A stretch of DNA of 64,000 nt from Ahrensia sp. R2A130 (GCF_000179775.1 NZ_AEEB01000014.1:1-64000), one strand, 5' to 3'. Shown: positions 25,723 to 35,006, counted from the stretch's first letter. Program-made: numbers and translations. The notes: generated from the letters alone by a model not told the origin.

Positions 25723-27174
25723 ATGACTGCCAATTCATCACTCGGGACACCAGCGCAGCTGCGTGACCCGAACTACACGCCGCCGATGGCGCAAGCCATT
25801 CCGTTGGGCATCCAGCATGTGCTGGCGATGTTCGTTTCCAATGTCACGCCTGCGATTATCATTGCAGGTGCGGCTGGTTTCGGCTTCGGTTCCAATTCGC
25901 CGGACTTCCCGAACCTGATCTATATGATCCAGATGTCCATGCTGTTTGCCGGTGTCGCCACGTTGATGCAGACCATCGGTTTTGGCCCTGTCGGTGCCCG
26001 CCTGCCAATCGTGCAAGGCACATCGTTTGCTTTCATTCCCATCATGATCCCGCTCGTCGCGGGCAAGGGTGTCGATGCTATGGGCGCGCTGATGTGCGGC
26101 GTTATCGTGGGTGGTATTTTCCACGCGTTCCTTGGCCTGTTCATCGGTAAAATCCGCTTTGCGCTTCCGCCGCTCGTTACTGGCCTCGTTGTCACGATGA
26201 TTGGTCTGGCTCTGGTGAAAGTCGGCATTCAATATGCGGCAGGCGGCGTGCCCGCGATGGTCTCGCTCAACAAAGCGATTGCTGCCGGTGGTGATTTGTC
26301 CGGTCAGGAATACGGTTCGCTGCTCAACTGGGGCATCGCGCTTCTGGTGGTCGTCGTGACGCTTGCCATCAAGTTCTTCACTCGCGGTATCCTGTCGGTT
26401 GCTGCAGTTTTGATCGGCCTGATCGTCGGCTACATCGTTGCTTACATGCTGGGCATGGTGTCCTTCGTAAATGTTGGTCGCGCTGCAGTTTTCGCTTTGC
26501 CTAACCCATTCCACTTTGGGTTTGAGTTCTCGGTCGCTGCCATCATCGGCTTCTGCCTGATGTCTTTCATCTCGGCTGTGGAAACTGTTGGCGATGTCTC
26601 CGGCATCACCAAGGGTGGCGCTGGTCGCGAAGCGACTTCTGAAGAAATTCAGGGCGCAACCTTTGCAGACGGCATCGGTACTTTCATCTCTGGTCTGTTC
26701 GGCGCGCTGCCCAACACATCGTTCTCTCAGAACGTTGGCCTGATCGCGATGACCGGTGTTATGTCCCGCACGGTTGTTACAATCGGTGCACTGTTCCTGA
26801 TCGCTGCGGGCTTCTTCCCGAAAGTTGGCGCGGTCATCTCTTCGGTGCCAATCGAAGTGTTGGGCGGTGGCGTTATCGTCATGTTCGGCATGGTGGTTGC
26901 AGCCGGCATCTCGATGTTGTCCGACGTGGTTTGGAACCGCCGCAACATGGTGATCTTTGCGATTTCCATCTCGGTCGGTCTCGGCTTGCAATTGGAGCCT
27001 AACGCACTGTTCTTCGTGCCTGGTACGGCCAAAGTTCTGCTGACATCAGGTCTGCTGCCAGCTGCTTTCCTAGCTATCGTTTTGAACCTCATCTTGCCGG
27101 AAGATTTGGCTGATGAATCCACGGAAGAAGTATCCGGTGGCATGTCCGGTCAGGGAACCGGTTTGAAAAGCTAA
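25723..27174 (+). CDS. NCS2-family purine/urate permease
   Basis: 483-residue membrane protein of the nucleobase-ascorbate transporter family. The NAT signature is visible as SQNVGLIAMTG, and ARLPIVQGTSFAFIPI marks the first half. GGGGG lies before the ATG. It follows allE by 24 bp and precedes a strong terminator, so it closes the urate operon. Members next to uricase pathways usually carry urate or xanthine by proton symport. Confidence 0.9.
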   Translation: MTANSSLGTPAQLRDPNYTPPMAQAIPLGIQHVLAMFVSNVTPAIIIAGAAGFGFGSNSPDFPNLIYMIQMSMLFAGVATLMQTIGFGPVGARLPIVQGTSFAFIPIMIPLVAGKGVDAMGALMCGVIVGGIFHAFLGLFIGKIRFALPPLVTGLVVTMIGLALVKVGIQYAAGGVPAMVSLNKAIAAGGDLSGQEYGSLLNWGIALLVVVVTLAIKFFTRGILSVAAVLIGLIVGYIVAYMLGMVSFVNVGRAAVFALPNPFHFGFEFSVAAIIGFCLMSFISAVETVGDVSGITKGGAGREATSEEIQGATFADGIGTFISGLFGALPNTSFSQNVGLIAMTGVMSRTVVTIGALFLIAAGFFPKVGAVISSVPIEVLGGGVIVMFGMVVAAGISMLSDVVWNRRNMVIFAISISVGLGLQLEPNALFFVPGTAKVLLTSGLLPAAFLAIVLNLILPEDLADESTEEVSGGMSGQGTGLKS

Positions 27175-27208
27175 GACTTCCCCACAAGAGAAACACACTT
27201 AAAAATGC

Positions 27209-27242
27209 AAAAGGCCCCGTCGCTTGCGGCGGGGCCTTTTGT
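27209..27242 (+). terminator. Strong intrinsic terminator after the purine permease gene
   Basis: 11-bp perfect stem AAAAGGCCCCG/CGGGGCCTTTT (27209-27219 and 27230-27240) ending in TTTTG, with further A-richness on the 5' side. Works in the plus direction. Confidence 0.9.
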
Positions 27243-27321
27243 CATAGCGGAAGGCCATCGCGTATCTGGAGATTTGGAGCTAAAAGCGTTGAACGCGCTG
27301 CAATGAACCAAGGACACAGCC

Positions 27322-28464
27322 ATGACCATTTCCAGCATCGACCCGAACGGATTGTCCGAGTTTTCGGTCGTCTTTACCGAGCGCTCGCTCAACCATATGT
27401 CAAAGCGTTTTCAGGGCGCCATGAATGATATTTCTGCTGCACTGAAAGAGGTCTATCACGCTGATGGTGTAGCGCTGGTTCCCGGCGGGGGCACCTTTGG
27501 AATGGAAGCTGTGGCCCGACAGTTTGCTGGTAACCGCGATGTGCTGGTGGTCCGCAATGGCTGGTTCTCTTACCGCTGGTCGCAAATCATGGAGGCTGGC
27601 GATATCGCGTCGAAGGTCACTGTGCTGAAAGCGCAGCAGGTTGATAACGAGCAGCCACGTTCCTTTGCTCCACACCCCATCGAAGACGTGACGGCCCGCA
27701 TTGCCGAAGAACGGCCAGCGGTCGTTTTCGCGCCCCACGTTGAAACCTCTGCAGGCGTCATGCTGCCGGACGAGTACATCACAGCGTTGGCCGATGCGGC
27801 ACATGCTGTGGGCGGTTTGATGATTTTAGATTGTGTGGCGTCCGGTACGATCTGGATCGACATGGAGTCACTGGGTGTGGATGTGGTTATCAGTGCACCG
27901 CAAAAGGGCTGGAGCGCCTCGCCTTGCGCCGGTCTCGTGATGATGAGCCAGCGCGCTTTGGACACGATGGCGGACACAACAAGTTCCAGCTTCGCGGTCG
28001 ACCTGAAGAAGTGGCACGACATCATGAAAGCCTACGAAAACGGTGGCCATGCTTATCATTCGACTATGCCCACCGATGCGCTTATCGCCTTTCGTGACGC
28101 CATAAATGAGACCCGTGCGTTTGGCTTTGATGTCGCTAAGCAACGTCAACTTGAGCTCGGTACGAAGGTGCGGGAGTTGCTTGCGGACCGCGGTTTTAAA
28201 AGTGTTGCCGCGCGTGGATACGAAGCGCCTGGCGTTGTCGTTTGCTACACTGGCGACCCATCAATGCAGAATGGATCGAAATTTGCAGCCAAGGGTATGC
28301 AGATCGCCGCCGGCGTTCCGCTGCAATGTGATGAACCTGAAGATTTCAGCACGTTCCGTCTCGGCCTGTTCGGGCTCGACAAACTCAAGGACGTCGATGG
28401 TACGGTCGCACGCCTAACTGCCACGCTTGATGCGGTGGTTGCAGAAACTGGAGAAGCAGCATGA
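27322..28464 (+). CDS. Class V aminotransferase (alanine/serine-glyoxylate aminotransferase family)
   Basis: 380 residues. The PLP lysine is Lys195 in SAPQKGWSASPC. LVPGGGTFGMEAVARQF (about 52-68) is the cofactor phosphate region, and HVETSAGVMLP (about 139-149) is typical of the alanine-glyoxylate group. AAGGA lies 7 nt before the ATG. Candidate roles by context: ureidoglycine-glyoxylate aminotransferase (PucG-like), which would process ureidoglycine without AllE, or another glyoxylate transaminase. It is distinct from BhcA at 31988, to which it is only family-related. Coupled by ATGA to the RidA gene. Confidence 0.8.
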   Translation: MTISSIDPNGLSEFSVVFTERSLNHMSKRFQGAMNDISAALKEVYHADGVALVPGGGTFGMEAVARQFAGNRDVLVVRNGWFSYRWSQIMEAGDIASKVTVLKAQQVDNEQPRSFAPHPIEDVTARIAEERPAVVFAPHVETSAGVMLPDEYITALADAAHAVGGLMILDCVASGTIWIDMESLGVDVVISAPQKGWSASPCAGLVMMSQRALDTMADTTSSSFAVDLKKWHDIMKAYENGGHAYHSTMPTDALIAFRDAINETRAFGFDVAKQRQLELGTKVRELLADRGFKSVAARGYEAPGVVVCYTGDPSMQNGSKFAAKGMQIAAGVPLQCDEPEDFSTFRLGLFGLDKLKDVDGTVARLTATLDAVVAETGEAA

Positions 28465-28811
28465 GCAATATCGAACGCATCCACACGGGAGAGCGCAGCT
28501 CGAAGATCGTGAAGCATAATGGCACGGTATATCTGACAGGTCAGGTCGGCGGCACCGAGGGCGACATCACCGTGCAGACGCACGAAGTTTTTTCGCGGGT
28601 GGAAGCGTTGTTGAAAGAAGCCGGTTCATCAAAAGAGCAGATGCTCCAAGTCGAAATCTGGCTGGCCGACATGGCTGATTTCGCCGCGATGAATTTGGTG
28701 TGGAATGCCTGGGTGCCCGAAGGCCATGCTCCGGCACGCGCCTGCGGTCAGGTGCCAATGGCGCGGGCAGCGCTGAAGATCGAAGTGATCGTCACCGCTG
28801 CCTACGACTAG
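28461..28811 (+). CDS. RidA family protein coupled to the aminotransferase
   Basis: 116 residues, compact RidA. Visible are GTVYLTGQVGG and the C-terminal block APARACGQVPMARAALKIEV with the conserved Arg that binds the imine carboxylate. The ATGA overlap with the aminotransferase suggests that it clears an imine formed by that enzyme. The adjacent BHA cycle also has an imine intermediate (iminosuccinate), an alternative target. Confidence 0.88.
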   Translation: MSNIERIHTGERSSKIVKHNGTVYLTGQVGGTEGDITVQTHEVFSRVEALLKEAGSSKEQMLQVEIWLADMADFAAMNLVWNAWVPEGHAPARACGQVPMARAALKIEVIVTAAYD

Positions 28812-28822
28812 GCTTCTACCGC

Positions 28823-29788
28823 TTATAGTTCGACTTCGATCGCTTTGCCCTGCGCCTTGGCCAAGACAACGGCTGCTGATGCCACTGCGAGATCTTGAAG
28901 GCCGACGCCTGTGCCGTCGAACAATGTGATCTCATCATCCGACATACGGCCGGTATGGGTGCCGTTGATGACAGCGCCGATTGGAGTGATATCCGCTTCC
29001 TTGATCGAACCGTCTGCAATGGCGTGCTGGCATTCACCTATGGAGATGGACTGTGCGATCTCATCGGCAAACAGGGTTGCCTTGGCGATCAGATCGACGC
29101 CGACCTCCTGCTTACCTTTTGTATCTGTGCCCATGCAGGCAACGTGCGTGCCGGGGGCGACATGATCGCCCATCATTGTGGCGTCAAAGGATGAGGTGAT
29201 CGTGATGATGACGTCCGCTTCCGTCATGCCGGAAAGCTCGACCGCCTCGAAAGGCAGGCCGGCCTCGGCAGCCACCTCTTCCAGATTTGGAAGCATTTCA
29301 GGGTGCAGGTTCCAGCCGATAACTTTTTCGAAATCGCGATGTTCAAGCGCTGTGCGGAGTTGGAACTTGGCCTGATGGCCAGCACCAATCATGCCCAATA
29401 CCTTTGCGTCTTTTCTGGCCAAATGTTTGATTGAGACCGAAGATGCCGCAGCCGTTCGAAGGGCAGTTAGCAGATTGCCGCCGACCATTGCTGATACCTG
29501 ACCGGTGTCCGGATCGAACAGGAACACCGTCGACTGATGGTTGATGATGCCCTTGGTATCAAGGTTGTTGGGCCAGTAGCCACCGGCTTTCAAACCCAAT
29601 GACATGCCTGCCTTATCGAAGCCGCCCTTGAAGCCATAGAGCGCATCGACGTGGCCGATTGCTTCGCGGATAACCGGGAAGTTGTAGGCATCGCCTGATG
29701 CCATAGCGGCAAAGACGCTTTCGACCGCATCGAAGGCAGCCTCGCGTGTAACGAGACCACCGATTTCTTTTTCAGGCACGATAATCAT
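28823..29788 (-). CDS. bhcD: Iminosuccinate reductase of the beta-hydroxyaspartate cycle (BhcD)
   Basis: 321 residues of the ornithine cyclodeaminase/mu-crystallin family. The dinucleotide-binding loop is GMIGAGHQAKFQLRTAL (about 131-147); GGNLLTALRTAAASSVS lies ahead of it. In the beta-hydroxyaspartate cycle BhcD reduces iminosuccinate to aspartate with NADH. Identification rests on the family plus its place as the last gene of a complete bhcABCD set with a divergent IclR gene, exactly the arrangement described in Paracoccus. 33 bp separate it from bhcC. Confidence 0.9.
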   Translation of the reverse strand: MIIVPEKEIGGLVTREAAFDAVESVFAAMASGDAYNFPVIREAIGHVDALYGFKGGFDKAGMSLGLKAGGYWPNNLDTKGIINHQSTVFLFDPDTGQVSAMVGGNLLTALRTAAASSVSIKHLARKDAKVLGMIGAGHQAKFQLRTALEHRDFEKVIGWNLHPEMLPNLEEVAAEAGLPFEAVELSGMTEADVIITITSSFDATMMGDHVAPGTHVACMGTDTKGKQEVGVDLIAKATLFADEIAQSISIGECQHAIADGSIKEADITPIGAVINGTHTGRMSDDEITLFDGTGVGLQDLAVASAAVVLAKAQGKAIEVEL

Positions 29789-29821
29789 TTGGCAGTCTCC
29801 ATTCGGGAAGTTGAGGCAGGC

Positions 29822-30985
29822 TTAGTAGGCTTTGCCGCGTGCGGAGACGGGCCAGACGGTTTCCACCTTGCCGTTGCGCACGCCGACATACCAGTCGTGA
29901 ACGTTGCAGGTCGGGTCGCAGTGACCGGGAACCAGCTTGAGTTTATCATTGACCTTCAAAACGCCATCGGGGTCTGCAACCACGCCATGCTCATCGGAGC
30001 ATTTGACGTATTCGACGTCATCGCGCCCGAATATGAACGGCAGACCGGAGTCGACCGACTGTGCTTTCAGACCGGCATCAACGATAGCCTTGTCTGCCTT
30101 GGCGTGGCTCATCACTGATGTGAGAATGAACAGTGCGTTTTCCCATTCGCCTTTGTCGATGCGGTTGCCGTTTTCGTCGAGGATACGGCCGTAGTCAGCG
30201 TCCATAAAGGCGTAAGAGCCGCATTGTAGCTCGTTATAGACGCCGGAATTGCTTTCGAAATAGTAGGAACCTGTTCCACCGCCACCAACAATATCGCACT
30301 CGATGCCTTCGGCTTTTAGCGCGTCTACAGCGTCCTTTACCTGCGCGACTGCAACGGCGAGTTTCGCTTTGCGGTCCTCGAAGGAGTCCATGTGCTGCAT
30401 GGCGCCCTGATAGGCCTGAATGCCTGCGAATTTTACGTTGTCCGCCGCCTCCAAAGCCTTGGCGATTTCAACGACGGCTTCCGTAGTGGTCACGCCGCAA
30501 CGGCCTGCGCCACAATCGATTTCTACGAGACACTCGATCTGCGTGCCGTGCTTTTTGGCGGCTGCTGAAAGGTCGGCAACATTGTCGATATCATCAACGC
30601 AGCAAATGGCGCGTGCACCGAGTTTTGGCAGGCGGGCGAGGCGGTCGATTTTGTCGGGCTGACGCACCTGATTGGAGACCAGCACATCCTTGATCCCGCC
30701 GCGTGCAAAGACCTCGGCTTCCGAAACCTTCTGGCAGCAAACGCCGCAGGAGCCGCCGAGTTCTTCCTGCAACTTTTGGACGTCGACCGATTTGTGCATC
30801 TTGCCGTGGGACCGGTGGCGCATGCCGTGGGCTTTTGCGTAGTCGCCCATCTTCTTCACGTTGCGCTCCAGGGCGTCGAGGTCGAGTACAAGGCAAGGTG
30901 TGGCGATATCTTTTTCATCCATACCGACATGGGCTGGAACGTCGTAACCGACTTCAAAATCTGCTGCGTTGACGATGGCGTTCAT
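29822..30985 (-). CDS. bhcC: beta-Hydroxyaspartate aldolase (BhcC)
   Basis: 387 residues from ATG 30985 (AAGGA 8 nt upstream); a reading from 31102 would enter bhcB. Fold-type III PLP enzyme of the D-threonine-aldolase group: PLP lysine Lys62 in RSHGKMHKS, metal-site pattern GHCDPTCNVHD near the C-terminus. Condenses glycine with glyoxylate to erythro-beta-hydroxyaspartate. Third gene of the bhc operon. Confidence 0.92.
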   Translation of the reverse strand: MNAIVNAADFEVGYDVPAHVGMDEKDIATPCLVLDLDALERNVKKMGDYAKAHGMRHRSHGKMHKSVDVQKLQEELGGSCGVCCQKVSEAEVFARGGIKDVLVSNQVRQPDKIDRLARLPKLGARAICCVDDIDNVADLSAAAKKHGTQIECLVEIDCGAGRCGVTTTEAVVEIAKALEAADNVKFAGIQAYQGAMQHMDSFEDRKAKLAVAVAQVKDAVDALKAEGIECDIVGGGGTGSYYFESNSGVYNELQCGSYAFMDADYGRILDENGNRIDKGEWENALFILTSVMSHAKADKAIVDAGLKAQSVDSGLPFIFGRDDVEYVKCSDEHGVVADPDGVLKVNDKLKLVPGHCDPTCNVHDWYVGVRNGKVETVWPVSARGKAY

Positions 30986-31031
30986 AATTATGTTCCTTCT
31001 GATCGAATTGGGTGGGGCGTGCAGGGCGGAC

Positions 31032-31991
31032 CTACATCCAAGGCAATTTCTTGAGATCGACGTTACCGCCCGTGATGACGACTCCGACGCGCTGACCTGC
31101 AAACAATTCGCGGTTCTTGATGATAGTGGCTAGTGGCACAGCGCAGCTTGGTTCGATGACGATCTTCATGCGCTGCCAAGTGAGGTACATCGCATCGATG
31201 ATCTCCTGTTCCGACGCGAGCAGAATGTCGGTCACGTGGTTGCTGACAAAATGCCATGTGAGGTCTTTCAGTGGAACTTTCAGACCATCGGCAACTGTAA
31301 CCGGCGCATCGTCTGCGATTATGTGACCTGCCTTGAACGAGCGATAGGCATCGTCCGCCTGCTCTGGTTCAGCAGCGTAAATCTTCGTACTAGGCGAGAT
31401 ATTGGACAGCGTCAGGCAGGTGCCAGAAATCATGCCCCCACCACCAATTGGGGCGATCACAGCATCAAGATCTTCAACCTGTTCATGGAGTTCTTTTGAA
31501 CATGTTGCCTGCCCGGCAATGACGCGCGGGTCGTTGTAGGGGTGGACGAAATCTGCACCTGACTGTGCGACCACATCGGCAAACACCTTTTCGCGCGATG
31601 TTGTGCTGGGTTCGCATTCGACGACTGTCGCGCCGTAACCGCGCATTGCCTCTTTTTTCGCTTCCGGTGCGGTGCGCGGCACGACTACGGAGACGGGAAT
31701 TCCGCGGCGCCCGGCAGCATAGCTGAGGCACAAGCCGTGATTGCCTGAAGAGTGGGTTGCTACACCTTTCGCAGCTTGAGCGTCTGACAGGCCGAAGACA
31801 GCGTTTGATGCGCCCCGTGCCTTGAAGGCACCTGCTTTTTGCAGGTTTTCGCATTTGAAGAACAGTTGGGCGCCCGTTAGCTCATTCATGAATTCGCTGG
31901 TCAAAACCGGCGTACGGTGAATGTGTGGCGCGATGCGTTCGTGGGCTGCAACGACGTCATCATAGGTTGGAATGATGTCAGGCGTGGTCAT
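31032..31991 (-). CDS. bhcB: beta-Hydroxyaspartate dehydratase (BhcB)
   Basis: 319 residues from ATG 31991, which overlaps the bhcA stop by ATGA; a reading from 32129 would add 46 residues translated from the bhcA coding region in another frame. Fold-type II PLP enzyme of the threonine/serine dehydratase group: Lys57 in GAFKARGASN, SSGNHG for the substrate, and PIGGGGMISG for the cofactor phosphate. Dehydrates beta-hydroxyaspartate to iminosuccinate. Confidence 0.93.
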   Translation of the reverse strand: MTTPDIIPTYDDVVAAHERIAPHIHRTPVLTSEFMNELTGAQLFFKCENLQKAGAFKARGASNAVFGLSDAQAAKGVATHSSGNHGLCLSYAAGRRGIPVSVVVPRTAPEAKKEAMRGYGATVVECEPSTTSREKVFADVVAQSGADFVHPYNDPRVIAGQATCSKELHEQVEDLDAVIAPIGGGGMISGTCLTLSNISPSTKIYAAEPEQADDAYRSFKAGHIIADDAPVTVADGLKVPLKDLTWHFVSNHVTDILLASEQEIIDAMYLTWQRMKIVIEPSCAVPLATIIKNRELFAGQRVGVVITGGNVDLKKLPWM

Positions 31992-33187
31992 GCTGCTTTG
32001 TCCATAGGCTGTGCGGTGGCTACCGGGTTGTTGCGGTAATATTCCTGCGCGGCCGTTACCCCGGACCCGGCTTTGATGGGAAAGCCTAAGTCGAGCATCG
32101 TCATTTCTGCCGTGGAAAGTCCGGCGCACATCATGACATCAGTCAGCATGCCCAGATGGCCGATGCGGAAAAGCTTGCCTGAGACCTCACCGAGGCCGAC
32201 ACCAAAAGCGACGCCGTATTTTTCTGCGGCATGGGTAACGACTTTTGTGCCGTCGAAACCATCCGGCACCAACACAGCGCTGACCGTGTCCGAGTAGAGG
32301 TCAGGAGACGTTGCGCAGAGCTTCAAGCACCATGCGTTGACGGCTTCCCGCACGCCCTGCGCCAAACGTGCATGACGGGCGAAAACAGCGTCAAGTCCTT
32401 CTGACTCCAGCATGGCGATCGCATGATCGAGACCACGGATAAGCTGCACCGGCGGCGTGTAGGGAAAACTGCCATTTCCGTTTGCTGTCAACATGTCTCG
32501 GAAGTCGAAGAAGGTGCGAGGCAGCTTTGCGGTTTCCATCGCTGCAATAGCTTTTTGGCTGATGCCAAGAATTGCGAGGCCCGGAGGCAACATGAAACCC
32601 TTCTGCGAGCCGGCGATGGCGAGGTCGACCCCCCATTCATCCATTCGGAAGTCCATGGACGCGATGGAACTAACGCCATCGACCATCAGAAGGGCTGGGT
32701 GTTTGGCCTTGTTCATCACAGCGCGCACCGCACTGATGTCTGACTTTACGCCCGTTGCTGTTTCATTGTGTGTGGCTAGCACTGCTTTGATTGCATGGCC
32801 CGTGTCACCTTCAAGGGCAGCAGCGTAAGCATTCAGCGGAACGCCATCGCCCCAGTTGGCTTCCGCTACGATGACATTGAGGCCGTGGCGTTCACACATG
32901 TCGATCCAGCGGTGGGAGAACATGCCCCAACAGCCGACAAGCACTTTGTCCCCCGGCGACAATGTGTTGCTGATCGCTGCTTCCCAAGCACCTGTTCCGG
33001 TCGATGGGAAGACCAGTGCCTCGCCGTCTGTCGTTTTCAAAATGCGCTTCACACCGGCAATTGCGGGCGCAAGCATTTCATCAAACACGCTGGAGCGGTG
33101 GTCGATGGTGCCAAAATCAATGACACGCCGCAGCTCGTCAGGGATATTTGTAGGGCCTGGAATGAACACCGGGTTCTGCATGGACAT
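31988..33187 (-). CDS. bhcA: Aspartate-glyoxylate aminotransferase (BhcA)
   Basis: 399 residues from ATG 33187, which has AGGTGG 5 nt upstream (a GTG at 33196 overlaps that site; ATG 33181 is a further option). Class V aminotransferase: FIPGPTNIP at the N-terminus, FPSTGTGAWEAAISNTL (about 60-76), THNETATGVKSD, and PLP lysine Lys196 in GSQKGFMLPPGLA. Transaminates glyoxylate to glycine with aspartate as donor, feeding BhcC. First gene of the operon, divergent from bhcR. Confidence 0.93.
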   Translation of the reverse strand: MSMQNPVFIPGPTNIPDELRRVIDFGTIDHRSSVFDEMLAPAIAGVKRILKTTDGEALVFPSTGTGAWEAAISNTLSPGDKVLVGCWGMFSHRWIDMCERHGLNVIVAEANWGDGVPLNAYAAALEGDTGHAIKAVLATHNETATGVKSDISAVRAVMNKAKHPALLMVDGVSSIASMDFRMDEWGVDLAIAGSQKGFMLPPGLAILGISQKAIAAMETAKLPRTFFDFRDMLTANGNGSFPYTPPVQLIRGLDHAIAMLESEGLDAVFARHARLAQGVREAVNAWCLKLCATSPDLYSDTVSAVLVPDGFDGTKVVTHAAEKYGVAFGVGLGEVSGKLFRIGHLGMLTDVMMCAGLSTAEMTMLDLGFPIKAGSGVTAAQEYYRNNPVATAQPMDKAA

Positions 33188-33204
33188 GGACACCACCTAA
33201 AATA

Positions 33205-33219
33205 TGAAATATATTTTCA
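33205..33219. promoter_or_regulatory. Candidate BhcR operator upstream of bhcA
   Basis: Inverted repeat TGAAA-TATAT-TTTCA in the AT-rich bhcA-bhcR gap, 18 nt from the bhcA start. Its position between divergent regulator and target genes suggests a binding site for the IclR protein or a promoter element. Symmetry is only 5 bp per arm. Confidence 0.4.
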
Positions 33220-33404
33220 AAACGAGAATGAACTGAACTTAGGCGTTGCGCAATTTTTTCGTTTGCTGTGTTCATAACTTGAATGACTTCTATAAAATAT
33301 CTAAAAATCAATGGCTTGTTGTTTTTCAATCGAGCGAGCTGTGTTTCATTTTTCGTAAAAAATGTTTGCGGAACAGCTTGGAAGCAATTTCTCAGGGAAT
33401 GAAA

Positions 33405-34229
33405 ATGGATATTGAGGCACGCAAGCGTGGGCGTCCGCGGTTGTTTGAAGGACGCGATGAAGACAAGGTCGTACGTGCTTTGGACAAGGGCTTGGTGGTG
33501 CTTCGGGTAATTTCTGAAAGCGACGGCTTGTCTCTTTCAGAAATTGCCGAAACCAGCGAGGTGTCGGCTCCAACAGCCTATCGGTCGCTCATCACCATGC
33601 AGATGCACGGTCTTGTCGCCTTTGATGATCACACGCAGTTGTGGCGCATCGACGTTGAAGCGTTTCGTGTTGGAAGCGCCTTTCTTTCCAATAGCGCCGT
33701 TTCAGAACAGGCGCGTCCCGTCATGCAGCGATTGATGGAAAGTACCGGTGAGACGTCTAATTTGGGCATTTTGTCCGATAGGGAAGTGGTGTTCCTCAGT
33801 CAGGCTGAGACTCACGAACCCATTCGAGCCTTTTTCCGCCCCGGAACACGCAGTCCTGTTCATACGTCCGGTATCGGTAAGGCTCTTTTGGCCTTTCGTC
33901 CCCGTGAAGAAGCGCAGCGGCTGGCCGAGCAGCTGGATATGAAGCCCTTTACCGACAACACTATTTGCAGCGCGGATGACCTGATGAAGGCTGTCGATGA
34001 GATGGTGGCGCAGGGTTTTGCGGTTGATGATGAGGAGCGGACGCTGGGCATGCGTTGTGTGGCTGCTCCCATCTTCAATAGTTTTGGCGAAGCGGTTGCG
34101 GCCATCTCGACATCAGGCCCCAGCGTTCGTGTGACGAAGGATCGGGTATTGGCTTTGGGCAAGCAGGTGCGTGCTGCTGCAGATGAGATCAGCCGCAACA
34201 TTGCGGGGCGGATTGTAGATTTCTCCTGA
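33405..34229 (+). CDS. bhcR: IclR-family regulator of the beta-hydroxyaspartate cycle (BhcR)
   Basis: 274 residues from ATG 33405 (AGGGA 6 nt upstream); a reading from 33246 would start with residues coded by the AT-rich promoter region. N-terminal helix-turn-helix LSLSEIAETSEVSAPTAYR, then an IclR effector domain with RSPVHTSGIGKALLAF and GFAVDDEERTLGMRCVAAPI. BhcR proteins sense glyoxylate. Divergent from bhcA, as in described bhc clusters. Confidence 0.9.
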   Translation: MDIEARKRGRPRLFEGRDEDKVVRALDKGLVVLRVISESDGLSLSEIAETSEVSAPTAYRSLITMQMHGLVAFDDHTQLWRIDVEAFRVGSAFLSNSAVSEQARPVMQRLMESTGETSNLGILSDREVVFLSQAETHEPIRAFFRPGTRSPVHTSGIGKALLAFRPREEAQRLAEQLDMKPFTDNTICSADDLMKAVDEMVAQGFAVDDEERTLGMRCVAAPIFNSFGEAVAAISTSGPSVRVTKDRVLALGKQVRAAADEISRNIAGRIVDFS

Positions 34230-34434
34230 GTGGGCGTTCTACCGACTGGATTCAGATCGTTGCTGTTAGTGGGGCTGCGTCAATAAAGTTTGACAATTTT
34301 CTGTATTGAACGCCTGACAACGCCTTTACTTTTCCAGATGCCTCGTGCCACATTTTTGAAACTGGATTTATATGATCCAGTATTTTAATGTGCTGGTGCA
34401 CGTGAGAATCCGCGTGCGTCTGGATAACAGGGTT

Positions 34435-34920
34435 ATGATGAATTCTGCTTCAGCCGAACGGACCAAACCTGCCGCTTTGTCAGTGCCTGCGGAGCTTACA
34501 AATGTCGTCGTTCGTCCCGCCTGCTTTTCTCATGTCGTTCAAAAAACTACTGAGCACTTTCAGCCAACAGAACAGCAGCTTGTGACGATTGACCGGCTGC
34601 GCTGGTTGGCAATGCGGGCTTGTCTGCGCGGGCACGAGGACTTGGAACGCGCCTGCTTCTTGCTCGTTGGCAGTAAAAGCGAAAGCTTTGAGCGGTTCGG
34701 CCTTTTGTTCTTTGGCGCGTTGCGACGGCATTCCCGTCACGGTCTTGCTTTCCACCGGCCAGGTGCAAAGAGCCTGGGGCCAGACGAAGTGTGGGTTTTG
34801 CGGTTGTTAGAACAAGCACATGACACTGCCATGTTGTCGCGGATGGTGGCTTGGCACGTTGAAAAGCCAGCCCAACGCTGGTTCCGCTTTCTTGCTGCTG
34901 GTCTCGCGCGTCTGGCGTGA
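34435..34920 (+). CDS. Unrecognised small protein upstream of dps
   Basis: About 161 residues from the tandem ATGs at 34435/34438 (weak AGGG site); an upstream start at 34372 is possible. No signal peptide or membrane span. The central part (TIDRLRWLAMRACLRGHEDLERACFLL, quoted here as LRWLAMRACLRGHEDLERAC) is helical and Arg-rich, with conserved-looking Trp and Cys residues. I do not recognise a family. Followed 86 bp later by dps on the same strand; a shared stress role is possible but not shown. Confidence 0.55.
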   Translation: MMNSASAERTKPAALSVPAELTNVVVRPACFSHVVQKTTEHFQPTEQQLVTIDRLRWLAMRACLRGHEDLERACFLLVGSKSESFERFGLLFFGALRRHSRHGLAFHRPGAKSLGPDEVWVLRLLEQAHDTAMLSRMVAWHVEKPAQRWFRFLAAGLARLA

Positions 34921-35006
34921 AGCGTGATTTCCCGATCGTCGGGCTGGTATTCCCGCGATCGTTGATTTATCTAATCTAGAAGAATTCTAAACTAGGAGAT
35001 TCCCCC

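Noticed and set aside
25738-26991. Long antisense reading frame (about 417 codons) opposite the purine permease gene
   Set aside because: Its composition (rich in His, Asp, Arg, Gln, Asn) is the usual mirror of a hydrophobic membrane protein, and it has no recognisable domain.
27322-28464. Second bhcA copy
   Set aside because: Same fold and PLP motif, but N-terminus and substrate loops differ from BhcA at 31988, and it is paired with RidA in a separate unit.
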